From Protonemura montana (lineage: Eukaryota; Arthropoda; Insecta; Plecoptera; Nemouridae): a DNA stretch of 64,000 bases. Below, one piece after another: positions 42,018-55,138 of the stretch. The position numbers and the translations under genes are program-made. Location of the stretch: contig OX387607.1 in assembly GCA_947568835.1 (NCBI GenBank), positions 3,100,001-3,164,000 on the forward strand, given 5' to 3'. The notes under the pieces are model-generated. The model was not told the DNA's origin and made no database searches. It saw nothing but the letters and a program-made list of their open reading frames with translations. The first letter of the stretch is position 1. Each line of letters begins with the position of its first letter.

Positions 42018-43952
42018 ATCACGGCCATATTGCCATACTCTACTAATATAACATAAAAAAAAATGTGAACAGTTCTTCATCATTTTATAAACCAGGCTGC
42101 CCTTCTTGCTTGTGTTCTTGAGTTCTCAACAAATCCAACTGCATTTATACAATTCTGGTGAATTTACAAAGGGAATTTATAAGAGAGAGACAGAAATCTT
42201 TATCACAATACGTAGAGACATTAGCACTAACACCTAATCACAATCTGTTTCTGAGGATTATATAAGTTTTAGCACTAACACCTAATCACAATCTGTAAGT
42301 TTCTGAGGATTATATGGATTACATTTTAATTGTACTTGGTTTGTAATCTCTGGCATTCCACAACGTCTGTTAAAACAATCCTTGATCATCGACAAGTCAA
42401 TGCACCCGTTTCCAAGATTGACACAATTTGGTACTGAAAAGGTCCACCCACAATAAACTTGGGCAGAATTGCAAGACAGAGCTCATAAAGCAGACGACAT
42501 GCAACCTTCAGTTTAAATTTATAATCAATTACAATTACACTATCTAGTTATTTTACTGAATCATTACACTTACCAATGATTTTTTTTTTACCAAAGTAAT
42601 GGAAAAAAAATGAAATTAAGATGAAATTAAGGCATTGGACTGCATGCACAACGTATGAAACTGGGTTTGAAATAAATTTTAATTATAAATATGTCACGTT
42701 TCACAAATTTAGATGCCAAACAAAATGACTACATCATCATAGCATCAGAGCTATGCACCTTAGTGATAATCATTTTACTTTTGAACGTTTTAAATTTTGG
42801 TGCATTGTGAGTAAAAGTGACAGTTACAAACCAATTTGAACAATCGATCATATATTTGAAAGACAAAATCGACCCTAGTTTAGCTTTTATTTACATCCGT
42901 GCTATTTCTGTTCTGGACGTGTGCTAAATTTTGTGCCTTCAGCTCAGCACCTATATCATCTGCTCACGGCCCAGTTTATTGTGCGTGTACCTTTTGTCGA
43001 ATTAAAAACTTAGAACTAGACTTATGCCTAAACCTTGTGAAGAAGGTACTCACCCAACAGTTTTATTAAAAAGGCCAAAAAAACACTTGGAAATGATAAA
43101 CAAAACTAGAAACAAAGAAAAAAGCTGAAAAACAAAAAAACCCACTCTTAAAACTGAATATGTGCTATAGCAAAAGTAGTTCATAAAGAGATTATCGTTC
43201 TTTTCATTCCAAGATAACCAACCTTTCTCTGCACAAATCTTGCAGCGACGTTTTTGCATTTCTTCAACGGCAGGTCTCAATTCTTTTTGTAACTTAAGTA
43301 AAGAAGAGGCACTACTACGACTGCACTATCCACTAAGGCAACATATGATTGATGAGTTTACGACTGACAAGTATGGTATATAATGGCTAGTTACCCAATT
43401 AAGAAAGAATTATCACGTAACATTTTTTTTTCAACGTAGCCTGATATGATCAATGCACCTATAACAACTTTGGTAATGGTTACTGAACACAAAAAGTCAC
43501 AACAATCTTAATTGAATCTTTACCGGATAAAGATCTGATATCACCTAACATTTTGGCATTTGCAGGGTTTTGGCATTTAAAATTAGTGCATTTAATATAG
43601 TAACTAACAGCTATGCTCTGCTTTTTTCAGGTATGGCATGATGAACCGACTGCAGCGCAAACAAAATCATCGCCCGTTGCTTGTTTGGGAAAGTCGTTAA
43701 AAGATGCTGAGTTCGGCCATTTCATTTTACCAAACCGAAGCAAGCAGAGAGGTATCACCGGGCAGCCTGAACTACGCTTACAAAACAAAACCATAAGAAA
43801 TATTTCCTAGACCTATGTCCCTATTTGGACCAAACAAATAAAATAATAGTAATTATTAAGATGTAGATACTGTTGCTATGATTGCAGAAGTCGGTTTCCT
43901 GTTCGTGGCTCGGTTAACGGTCCCCGCCGAGAAATGGCGTTGGCGACGCAGG

Positions 43953-46900
43953 TCATAAGTCTACGTTATTCAAGTCGGCTCCGTTGCCAGACGGAAGATC
44001 GGTGGTCAAGAACCGGCCAATCGGCTGCACCTCCGCCTGCAAGCAAACAGTTTCCAGATGTCAACCTCTGCCTCTAGCTGCACTCTTTTTCCCATAAAGA
44101 TGGTGGGTTTAAACTTTTAATCTTTTAATAGAGGACTCACTGCATATTTCTGCTAGAAAACCATTACAAGAAATGACACCCACATCATTATTGAACAGAA
44201 GACAAAAATGACTAACACACATAGTTCTTGTCTATTAGCTCTTACAGGCAAATGTTATGCGAAGGCTCCGTGTTATCCTGAAAATGCTCCAACATTAAGT
44301 TACAAAACTTTTGATTTTAAAAATCTGGCTCTCGTTGCTTGCATACCTTCCGCTGCTTGAGGCCCCGCATCTCCGCGCTCAGCTTCTCCAAGATGGCAAA
44401 GTTTGGTGAGTTGACCGAGGCCTTGCTTTGTAGAAGCGTGATCTCCTGCTCGTCCTGCTTCTTTTCCTTGACGTTCTTCACCGACCGGTTGCCGTAGAGA
44501 CGCAGCAACGAGCCCCAGCTCGTGATGTGCGGGTGCAGCAGCTGAAGAATAGCCTGGCAACGACCAAACAATCCTTCTGTCAACTTACTTGGCGAAACTA
44601 AGTTCGGGAATGACTTAGTTCGAGAACCAAGCAAAATAGGCAAAATAGGCAGAATAAGCTGAGGCAACATTTTGTAAACCTGTTGTAGAACCATGAGGCT
44701 GTGAATACTCACAGTCACTCTGATTCTAGTGACGCTATATCACGTCACAACATGTCAAACTCGAATAACTCCAATTTGACGTTGGATTCGTTGCTGTATT
44801 AGGATGAAATCTTATTTAAATTGCAAACGCTTGCAATGCACTATCATGGTTCTACTCCTTGGAGAACTGTCATTATAGTGATGGTTATAGTGTTGATAAG
44901 AATAAAATACCCTGCGCATTGCAAGCGTTTGCAATTTAAATAAGATTTCATCCTAATACAGCAACAAATCCAACGTCAAATTGGAGTCATTCGAGTTTTA
45001 CAGGTTGTGAAGTGATATAGCGTCACTAGAATCAGAGTGACTGTGAGTATTCACAGCCTCATGGTTCTACTCCTTGGAGAACTGTCATTCTCATCAAATT
45101 CACTAAAATCATCTCAAAAAGCCAGTGTCCAAGTAGCTCAATGGATCAGAGCAACACCTGCGATAGGTGGAGATCGATGTTCGAGTCCTCGTTTGGGCAT
45201 TAATTTTTGAAAAGTGTAGATAATAAAAAACTTTTTGCACTTGTTCCCAGTCCCTTCTATCTTACCTGGGATGCCCGCTGCTTGCCGTCTCGTTTGTTCT
45301 TGCAAACGACCTTGGCCGAGTGCCGACCCACTTCCATCGTGAACTCGTTCTTCTGGTGTCGCAGCGAGTTGACATCGTACTTGATGTGCATCTCTCCCAG
45401 CCCGAAGTTCCTGCGCAAAGCAACGCCGTCAAACACAGACAAGCTGGGTCCTGCGATGCACAAACTACGGGGCCAGTGGCACTGGACTGACAGCAATACA
45501 GCCGATGTCTGTCATGAATCTTGACCAGTTTTAGCAAAACCTCAACTCCTAGTGTTCGTTGAAATAATTGCCATGACAACTTCCAATCAAGTGCAGTGGT
45601 ATTCAGATTTCAGATACTTTGGAGGGTTAGAGACTTTGATAAAATCAGAGCTTAGTTAAGAGAGAAGGTGAGGAATCAGAGTGCTGGCTAGTAGCTTTGC
45701 CAGTTTGCAAACATTAAATTAGCACTACTGTTACTATTTAAGTCTAGCTTTACAACAAGAAATAAGTGAATTGCTATAAAATGATGGCTAACCTTTGAAG
45801 ACACGTGAGCAGAATAACGTATGGTGCCGGTTCAGTGGTTTTTGCGCACAGCTCAGCCACTCTCGGATCCTTGATTTTGATCTCGTCGAAGAACTGAAAC
45901 AGCGATGCGATGGCCGATGAATATTGGCGTCACTGACATGGCATATCCCTTTACTGTGAGAACCGAAACAAGTAGCAGTGTGCCCTGCTATTGGTGGACA
46001 AGGAGCCTACACTAGATGCAAAACCTCCCTCAGAACGAAGAGGAACCTTTGAAGGTTATACGGAAAATCCAGAAATGGTACTATGGAACATGGAATTCAG
46101 GGGAAATGACAAGTATCTCTGAAAAAAAGAGGTTTCCCATGTTTAAGGCAATTTAACAACTGATATTGTTTGTTTTACAGGTCCTATGAATTCGGCGATA
46201 TTGTCTTTGATTTTGAATGTACGCTAAAGTTTGGAAGGGTCTAGAATAAAACTAAGAAAGAAGTCAGTTGAGCTTTGTGATAAATACTAAAGCCTGAAAA
46301 TTAAACCTCAACTACTTGATCTTGATGCTAGAAATCAGCTCTTTCTTTATAAGTTTTCCAGCTACTTTTTATCACACAGAATACAAAAATCCCCGGGAAT
46401 ATGTGCATGACTAACCGAAAGGTCAGTGTCTTGCCCCTTGCTGGTCCCACGTGCTCCCACGCGGCTGTCCTCCTGAATCTTGTCGCGCATCTCGGGAATC
46501 AGGATCTCCAGCGTAGCCTTGGCTGCGTCGGACTTGGCCTGCTTCTTGCTCGTGCCGTAGCCCACACCATACTGCATCACGTTGATCGTCACTGTCGCCG
46601 AGTACGGGGTGGCAGCGTTCTCTACGATCCAAATGCAAAGTATGGTCAAAATACTGGACTGACATTGCTTTGCATTTGAGTTCGATCTCTGAGACCGACA
46701 TCCTACAACGCAAAGTTATAGATTCGTCCTTTCTTTACCACTGGTAAAAACGAATATTGTGAACAAGGAAGAGAGGTTCGATGGAAGTTTTTAGGGTTAG
46801 CAGCAGTCACCAGGATGGAGAATGAGGTAATGAATACAAAGGCTAGAAGCTATTTAAGCAGCACCGTTCAAATGAGCGGATTTTCATTTGTTACGTACGT

Positions 46901-49900
46901 GTGCGGAAAAGATACTGGAGATTGGAAATTGAATAACTCCCCAAACCCAGTTTACAACCCAGTTTAAAAAGTTTAGTCAACTCTCCTGTCTTGCTTAGCT
47001 ACAAACTTGTTCACTTGTTCACATTCACAGATTGGTGCCGCAATCTGTGTTTTCATTAAAACGATTTGAAAGATTTCTTCAGTGTTATTCCACTAGCGCA
47101 GGCTTCAAACGTGCACAATGATTGCCCCTTAAACTTCCTTTGTCCATGGAACACTTTTATCTGTTCTAACTTTGTTAAGCAACAAAGTTGTAAATGCAGA
47201 GTTTTTGGTTTTTCTCGTGATTTCACAAGGCAGCTGAAACCAGCAAGCAAAGGATGGAACTAGACTAGACTCTAAAAATTACTGAAAATAGACTAAGACT
47301 AGAAAATTGTGTGGCCAAACCGGGGTTTGCATCCCGGTTTAGTCGCCACCGTTTCCAAAGTTGTACATTTTGTCGTCTGTCCAACTCACCAAGTTCCTTG
47401 AACTGGTACGACGGCTGTTTTTTGAGAGCGTGCTGGACATACTCGTGAAGAATGCACACGTAGCTTTTTCCGTTGGGGTTCATGATCCACTCCTTGTTCG
47501 CTCTGTTGCTGCCGTTGGCCGTGCCGTTATTGCCCTCTGGGAACGAGAAAGAAGCAATTTTACAAGCTTCGCAAAATTTCATCAAAATCAACAAGGTGTT
47601 GATTGATATGCTTGATCTGTAAGATCTTTTCAAGACCTCTTGAGCATTCTCAAATTACATGCATTCTGGTTGCAAACATCTTCATCTTCATTTATCAAAA
47701 CTGAAGCAATACATGAAGCGAGTATGTTTAAACTCTCTTCCAAGAGTAAAAATATCTTTCAAACTCTTGTTGATTGTCCATCACCTACCCACATTTACCA
47801 ACTGCAGATCAAGCACAGATTTTCCGTAGGGAATTAACATTGCAATGCTAAACTTAACGGAAGCCAAGTCTTGCTAAGTTTATACAATAAGTAACATTGT
47901 AACTAACTTAGAAAAACCATGCCCAGAGGTTGGGATTTTAGACATAGTAAATAAGAAACAAACTGCATCAGAGACTCGCAGCAAAAACCTTGGTTTACGT
48001 TTTTCTACTCAAATTAGCCAAATCATTTGTTTTGTCCAATTAGATGAATGCTTAAGTCTTTAGAATCCCTTTGTGCCAAGATCTGCCTTCAAATTTAATC
48101 TTCAACCAATCAAGCGGCCGACAAGAGGTGGAGCATACCACAGTTTTGCACCGGGAATTTGATGAGCTTCGTCCCTTCAGGCAGCGTTGGCCTCTGCAGC
48201 TGTCGCTGGTGCTTGCGATTCTTCGTGTGATTTCTTCTGTCCGACCAAGATCTACAGGAAAAGAGGATCAGAATGAAAATGTGTCTTCTTTGCTTTTTAG
48301 CTGTGTTTCAGCTTTTGTGACATCCAAGATTCCAGGTACTTGTTTCTAAATGTTAAATTATCCAACACTGACCCACCCATTCGGGTTTAAAACCATTACA
48401 ACACTAACTTGCGAAACATGTGCAAATGCATGAATGCTTGTCTATCAAGAATTGAAATGTGATAATACTTGTGCGAATAAAGAAAAGTAGCAATGTACAA
48501 CGTCCCGAGATGGGAGTAATGATGAAAAAAGTAAACGTAAATGTCATGCAGTAGTAGCATTAATACTGGGATTCAAGGGATTCAAGGGCTCACATTTTTC
48601 CCACTTTTAAGATTTTAAACTCCAACTTGCACTTTTATTATTTATTTTCTACATTCCTCCTTCACTAGGAGCAAGTGGAGAGGAAGATCGTAACTACTCC
48701 ACTTTATTTTTTTTCTTGTGCATTTCCAGCCTTTTGGCACAGTAAATGCCAACAAAATCTACAAACAAAAGTTAGATTCAAATCCATGGGTTTGAAAACT
48801 AAGAGAAACCAATCCAACATTTGAATCGTTACATAGCATGAACCAGTGCACCTCGAGTAGGAAAACATGTTTTTGAAAACTAGACCCAAGTTAAGAAAAA
48901 TATAGACAAAAGCCTCGATAATAAAAAAAATATTTTGGCATCTAGTGTCCTAAACAAACGCTTGAGAAGTCTTAATTTTCTACTCACTTGAAACGCAACA
49001 CCTTGACCACCTTGAAGTTGAAGCGCTTGCGGCAGTAGTCTTGCACCTGCATCGACGTAAGCGACTGGCTCTCCTTGTTTTCCTGCGCCGTTTCGATCCT
49101 TGCACTTGGCATAGGTGGGGCAACCTCTACACCTGCGTCGAGGAAGAAGAGCCGTGAAAACCACAAATGCAATCATGAAACGACTTCATTATCCTACCAA
49201 TATTTTAAATAATATGCTACAAAAAACTCCATAAGTTTCTAGACGTTCAACGTAGATTAACATGATTAGCTTGAAAAGGAAATATTAGTTAATCAACTGA
49301 AGTAGATTACAAGTAAAAGGTACTATTTATGTGAAAGCCTGAGCATGACTTACCCTCGGCTATTGCTCTGGCTGCCTCCTCCAAGATCCTCTCCTGTTCC
49401 TGTTTTTCCTGCAGTTCCTGTTCTAGCGCTCGCTGGTATTGGAGACATGGGATCCCACTCAAAGGCACCTCATGTTTCTGCACGGAAGCAACCAGCCCAA
49501 AGTGAGTTCATCCAAATATTATATATATTTTCCTATATAATAGCATTTAGTACTTGACATCCAAAACAGTATTCATGTATTTTTTTTTTTTTTTTTTTAC
49601 AAAAATCAACATCAAGCAGATCTTTCAAATTTGAAAAAATGAAATAGTACGCAACATTTAAAATTAGCACAGCACATCAAATGCAGTATTTTACACTTGT
49701 GAGTTATGACACAAAACTACTAATTGGCACCAAGACAATTGATGCAAAGATTAAGTTAGTCTGGGAGGTACCTAAACAATTAAAAATAAATGAATTGCTC
49801 AGTCCCTTACCCTTGCACTGCCTGGTCCGAGGAAGTACGGTTTGGCCAGTGTGCATACCCGCGAGGCCCGGTGAAGGAATACGGGCATGCCGCTGTTGTG

Positions 49901-51715
49901 GGTTACCTGGATCCATCCTTCTGGCAGTACGTCAAAGTGGTTGTAGCCCATCTCTGCAACAGTTTAAACGCTACTGAACGGCTCCTTTTGCAAGTTTCAA
50001 GTATCGTTTAACGTTGAATGTCAGATTATGTGCAAGAAATTAGGAATTAAACAAGGTTATATTTGAAAACCAATTCCGTTCTATAAAAACATTGCTTATT
50101 CTGGAAATGGAACCTACTTGTGACCATTATTGGGCTTAGGTATATGGCACAATATTTGAGTGGGTAGATATAGTTGAGTTGTTTGATCAGTTACAAATAT
50201 TTGTAATTTAGCACAGAATTCATCTAAATGTAACCACAGAGTGTAATGTTTATACCTTCAAGGACTATCTTTTCTTTTTCACAGTATTTGGAAGATGCGT
50301 CATCTGGATTTTCTCCATCTTTGTTCTTTTCTGACCTCAAACCTAGAAAAATATGGTGTTTAGAAGACACATTTATTTAGCATAATGAAAATTATGGCCA
50401 AGGGTTTCCTAGCATTAATATGTTTTCAATTTAATATACTATAGGTACATTCTTTCAAATTTTGAGATACAGGAAATACACTTGTGAAACTTGGAAACTT
50501 GCACCTGTTTAAATTGCTGTAGTCCTGCATCGAATTTGTAGCTAGCCATAAGAAGTTATGCTAGCCTTTACCATGTTATTAACCCCCTTATACTTATTAA
50601 AATAAATGTTATTATTAGTCGTAAACATTATTTGTGTGGAAGAAAAATTTGAATTCAACTTTTCATCCACTTTAAAGAATGTGTTTTCACCCGCTGCAAG
50701 ATCAAGGAAATTGAATGTTTTGTTGGCAACCCCCAAAGGAGTTGGGACTACCCCCTCTATATTCCTACTGTTAGTACCTACCCCTATGCCCTCTGTGCGT
50801 ACAACAAAATTTCTTGGGACCATTGAATCATAACAAAATCCATGTAAATTATTGTGTGAAAGCTTCTCATATCTAACATTGGGACTAGATAATAATAAAA
50901 CCATATAAGCAATATCATACATTTACAACAGTAAAATTATGAATCACATGGATAAAAAAAAGAATGTAGCAAGAATCAGAAAATAGCACAGTCATACCCT
51001 CTTCCAGCATGGCTTCAATTTCATCTTGAGGCACGTCTGAATCGTAGCTCCCGTCAGTTTCCAGTCCTAAGCCATCGTCGTCGTGTTCATCTTCGTCATC
51101 CTCATTGGGGTCAAGATCGTCAAGAACGTCAAAGCCTCTCATTGTCATTGCCATGGCCTCTCCGCTTGGGACTTCTTCGTCATCTGCTAATTCTACATCG
51201 TCAAATGGATTAATGATCCTACTGACCGTACTATCTGTCAAAGCACATATTGACTTTTCTCTCAACTCATCGAGCAGTTCTGTAGTAGTGGGCTGAGGTG
51301 AATTACTGATTTCAAACCTTTCTAGGTTTTCAGTAGCCACTGCTTTCTTTGTTGATGTGCTCGGATCATCATCCCTAAAATCTATGAGCTGCGCTTTTTT
51401 GTAAGAGTTTCTTGGGTCTCCTTCTTGAAGAGAGTCATCATTTTCTTGAGGTGAGTGAATATGGTCTTTGCCTTGGGGAAAATTACTCTCTTCTTCTTCT
51501 TTAGGTGAATTGCTCAGACCGACCTTAAATAAACACGGCTCATCCTCCAACTGAAAATTGCTTTCATCGCCTCTAATTTCCAGCTTGTAGATTTCATCTT
51601 TGATTGTGGTAATGCTATTAATTTTTAGGAAAGGACATTTTGCAAAACGAATATCTGTATGTTCTGGGGATTTGTCGTTATCCTCGCACCGTGTTCTTTT
51701 CCTCTGTTGCGACAT
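43953..51715 (-). CDS. DGCR8: DGCR8/Pasha, Microprocessor RNA-binding subunit
   Basis: Twelve exons in consistent phase encode 739 residues (human 773): 50998-51715, 50256-50342, 49811-49953, 49354-49477, 48988-49132, 48139-48251, 47390-47536, 46416-46621, 45793-45893, 45266-45410, 44347-44553, 43953-44036. The long first exon is acidic and poorly conserved. Residues about 278-316 are the WW-type region ([20 protein letters not shown], then PYFLGPGS); the second tryptophan of a classical WW is Leu here. [11 protein letters not shown] follows, and its Cys327 matches human Cys352, the haem ligand. The first dsRBD runs from [16 protein letters not shown] through [20 protein letters not shown], the second from [16 protein letters not shown] to [14 protein letters not shown]-terminal helix follows. 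DGCR8 binds primary microRNA hairpins and positions Drosha. One intron holds a long inverted repeat. Confidence 0.97.
44690..45067. repeat. Inverted repeat, arms about 150 bp, in a DGCR8 intron
   Basis: Left arm 44690-44839 and right arm 44916-45067 are reverse complements with few mismatches; the inner 59 bases differ at one position. The loop is about 76 bp. Both arms are pieces of the tRNA-derived SINE family (ATCCAACGTCAAATTGGAGT; TTTAAATTGCAAACGC). It lies between coding exons 10 and 11 of DGCR8, so the pre-mRNA could fold into a long hairpin. Confidence 0.85.
44960..45232 (+). mobile_element. tRNA-derived SINE in a DGCR8 intron
   Basis: Aligns along its length with 33365-33650; the tRNA-like part is at 45126-45200 with TAGCTCAATGG and a B box variant TGTTCGAGTCC. 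Its 5' half forms the right arm of the inverted repeat at 44690-45067. Confidence 0.65.
47225..47340 (+). repeat. Interspersed repeat with B-box-like end
   Basis: Begins with the CTGAAACCAGC and AGCAAAGGATGG block shared with 2945-2990 and ends near GGGGTTTGCATCCCGGTTT, a B-box-like hairpin. Located in a DGCR8 intron. Confidence 0.4.
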
Positions 51716-52389
51716 TTTACCAGCCGACTGTTATGTTTAACTTTAATTCGTAATTGTTTCTTCACAGATAATGAAGAAGCTATTTGCTCTATCAACAACA
51801 AAGTTCAAGGAGAAAAGCAAGCCCGTCAAAGCCATGTCATACATTGAAAATTATTTTCATTTAGATGGGTTGGTTCACCCACTGCAGTCAATGTCACCAA
51901 AGTCCAACAAGTCTATAGTATTCTGACTGGACATTTGCATAGACCGCAGCAAGCAAACGAACCTCCCAGCGCGAAGACCCAGATGTCCATTTCAGTTTGA
52001 ATTTTTCGCCTCATAGAAGACAAGTAAGACGGAAGTGTGCAAGAAGAAAAGCAGCATTGTCAAGAGTTCTTATAAAGAGAGAGATCTCTCAAAATGTTAC
52101 GATACCCTCATTACTAGAACTGTTACAATGCGTTCAGCCTTGAAGATCAGTTAAAAACTCGTTCATGTTTCGATAAAGTTAATATTTCCCCAAGAATCGA
52201 TTACACCCTTGCAGTTAGACAACCACCGCCCACCATTGCTCAGCACCAGCAGATCACAGCAGATGTTACCGAACCTAGGGCTACGGCCAGCTACAACCGG
52301 ACCCTAACTGGCGGGATAGTTTGCTTGAACTGGCGGCATCTTCAGATTGAACATGGCGAATATAAAAGCACCCTTGAAGAGGCTATGTA
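51716..52389. other. Upstream region of DGCR8
   Basis: 5' flank of DGCR8 on the minus strand. No TATA box, repeat or exon could be identified with confidence. Confidence 0.4.
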
Positions 52390-53275
52390 GTAATCTTTAT
52401 TTATTAGCAAAATTGCTATTTTTCTATAAGATACATAGTTAATACATAAGCACAACAGTAAATAATAATTTCTTACAGTTAAGAGTACAAAATATCCCAG
52501 TATAGGGTTACCTCATTTTTTCTAGGAACTAGTTTTTCTTCTTTGATAAATTTACAGCAGTTACGTCTAAAACTCTTAACTGTTTCACATTGTCTTATTT
52601 CTAATGGTAATCGATTAAATATTCTAATTCCTTTAACATAGATCGAGTTTTCTTTAAATTTAGAGTTTGGTCTATCAATAAAAATATTGCTATTACTTCT
52701 AGTGTTATGAGTATGAACATTACTATTATTTTTAATATTATTTGTTAAATAACTAGGTGTAATTCCTTGACATATTTTATAAATTAAAGTTAGGGTGTTT
52801 AGTACAATTCTTTGTTTGACATTCAGCCATGACAGGGCTTCACATATTTTCCTCACAGAAGTATATTTATTCACTAGGAGAATACTCCTCATCGCTCTGT
52901 TTTGAAGTTTTTCTATTTTTTCTAATTCATTTTTATTTAATAAGAAAAGAAAGGAGCTGCAATAATCAATGTGGGGAGAAATGATTGCTTGGTAAATGTC
53001 AATTTTAGATTGAATTTGAAGGCCTTTATTATTTCTACGGAAGAGTCCTATTTTACTAGCTAACTTTTTTATTATGTATGTGGCATGTGCTTTGAGATTT
53101 ATTTCATTGTCAATGATAATTCCTAAATATTTAAACTGCTCTATAACTTCTACTTTGTCACCTTCTAGCTCTAACTTATATTATTGATTTCATTTTTATA
53201 TTTTAACCTATTAGATTTATTACATAATATCATAGCTTTAGTTGTGGATAAATTTATTATTACGCCTACACGCCT
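52390..53275 (-). mobile_element. 5'-truncated non-LTR retrotransposon (LINE) with RT remnant
   Basis: The reverse strand encodes the C-terminal part of a LINE reverse transcriptase: LSTTKAMILCN, EQFKYLGIIID, IYQAIISPHIDYCSSF, LQNRAMRSILL, LNVKQRIVLNTLTLIYKIC, FNRLPLEIR. The frame is open from 53152 to the stop near 52479, but a one-base frameshift near 53185 separates the upstream part. The endonuclease and polymerase core are missing, so it is a dead, 5'-truncated copy. It ends with an AATAAATAAAG tail near 52395. The clade (Jockey, RTE or CR1-like) is not assigned. Confidence 0.85.
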
Positions 53276-55138
53276 TCACTGCTCCGCCAAACCATTCAAA
53301 CATTCAGAAACCCAGCACTTAACGTATATCACATAGGTACCACACGCAGAAATTGAAACCACATCAAAATCATGCGAATTGTTAAAACATTGCTGAGATA
53401 CCTTGAGAGAACAGAAACATTTGGACCGGCTTTTCTTTTTCAAACTGAAACAGCAAGATCATCTGCAACAGTAAGTGAAATTATCACCTTTCCATGAATC
53501 CAACTATTTCATTTTTCCCTTTCTTTGCTTTCCAGCCTTAAGGCGCTCTCCATGACAACAAATGACAAAAAAATTTGTTATTTTGCACTTATGTCCTAGG
53601 TCATTTCGATCAGCTATCGTATCGATAATCTTCCACAGACTACAAAAAAATTACCTTGGCAGTTTGTGAACCTATTAAACGAGTTTGTCCACAACATCCA
53701 GCACAGGCTCGCCAGAAACCTGCACGACTTGGTACAATGAGCTTGGATTACACCCTCTTGCAATGCTGAACAAGCTAGAGCTCATTTAGAGCCAGCGGCT
53801 ATTTATTAAAAATTCTATTAATAAAAAAAGTGATACACAAAGGGAATAGGGAGAGGAAGTCTTCAGTTTTACAAGCACCACAACTCATAATTTAATCTTC
53901 GTACTCGATATTTCGGTTCTGTGACTAGAGAATCTTGTAGAGCAAACTGTTATTTCAACTTGCATGTGTTGACTGTTCATCAAAAGGGTTTCTAACAAGT
54001 TCGTGAAGAGGTCCAGTACTTGGTGCAGTAGAAGACGGGGCCTAGCAGTGACCAGAGTGTCGACTTAGTTCAGCTTACCAGACGGCGTCGCCTGGCAGAG
54101 ACCGAGGAGTGGACCTCTTTTAGCAAAGTAGACGGCGTCTTCTTACGAGCCTACCGTATGACTCTAAAATGCGACTCTACTCAACCAATGAATTCGAAAT
54201 AGAGCGAGAATTTTCTTGAGGGTTACCACAATATATTAGCCTCATCATTATCAGTGGGACATTTTGCACCTTACACTTTGCACTCTTTTGAAAGATGTTA
54301 CTCTCAACTTTGAAATGTCAAGAGGAGACCGAAACGGGGAAATCTCGATAGTACGTTTTGAAGCAAGTCTTTGAAACAATTCCTAAAAACTGTGTTCTTT
54401 TACATTTGATAGCAACGTTGACAAAACGCAGCTTCAGCTTGAGATTTTGTTGCAAGTAAATACTTGGTTGTTATGATCGCTGTGATCGGTGTTCACCCAC
54501 AAATAATTTTTCCTTGCGCTCTAACAGGCTTATATTGGTGATGGGAGGAACATACTGTTTGGTAGACAGCGATGCTTACATCTACAAGTCTAAAGACTCT
54601 TATGCGTAGCTTGTAGCCTGAAGTCTGTAGCCTGCAGCTTGTAGGTTGTAGCCTGAAGGTGGCCCGAAGCCTGAAGTTTGAAACTTATAGTTCGGAGCTT
54701 GACTCCGGGCTCAAGTGTGAAAATAAACAGAAAGAAGAGGACATCAGACTAAAAGCGGTTGAAAAATGTAATATTTAATCGTGTGATGAAGTTGCAAAAT
54801 GTAATTCTATCAGGACGGGATGCATTGAGAAAACTTACAAAAGCCTGTTCTGAAAAGAGAGACAGAAAAATAGACCATCAGGTTACTGGGAAATGGAAAA
54901 ATGAGAAAGGAAAAAACTGGAATGGAAATGAGAAAAGGAAACCAAAGTAAATCAAAGTATAGTTAAAAAAAATTATTTGCCTACGGATCTACAAAATGTT
55001 CCAATTCTCTTACAATTGGCACTTCTTTGTCAGTTTCCTATGGATCTTGAACTCGAACCACTACCTTGAAGCACCCACTTTCACAAGATAAGGAAAACGC
55101 ATTCCTGTGGCCGCGCGACCAGCGAGTCCGTGCTCTAG
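53276..55138. other. Non-coding, low-complexity repeats
   Basis: No supported exon. A degenerate short tandem repeat at about 54606-54700 repeats GTAGCCTGAAG and GTAGCTTGTAG variants. Confidence 0.45.

Larger units (their letters stand above)
40900..43952. other. Intergenic, with small repeats
   Basis: No supported exon. It contains a MITE-like element (41512-41753), a perfect hairpin (41984-42017) and a short tandem duplication in which TTAGCACTAACACCTAATCA starts at 42221 and again at 42269. It separates the 299-residue gene from the 3' end of DGCR8. Confidence 0.55.

Noticed and set aside
47265..47633. Reading the 122-residue minus-strand ORF as a whole protein
   Set aside because: Only 47390-47536 is coding (DGCR8 exon 7); the rest extends into introns on both sides.
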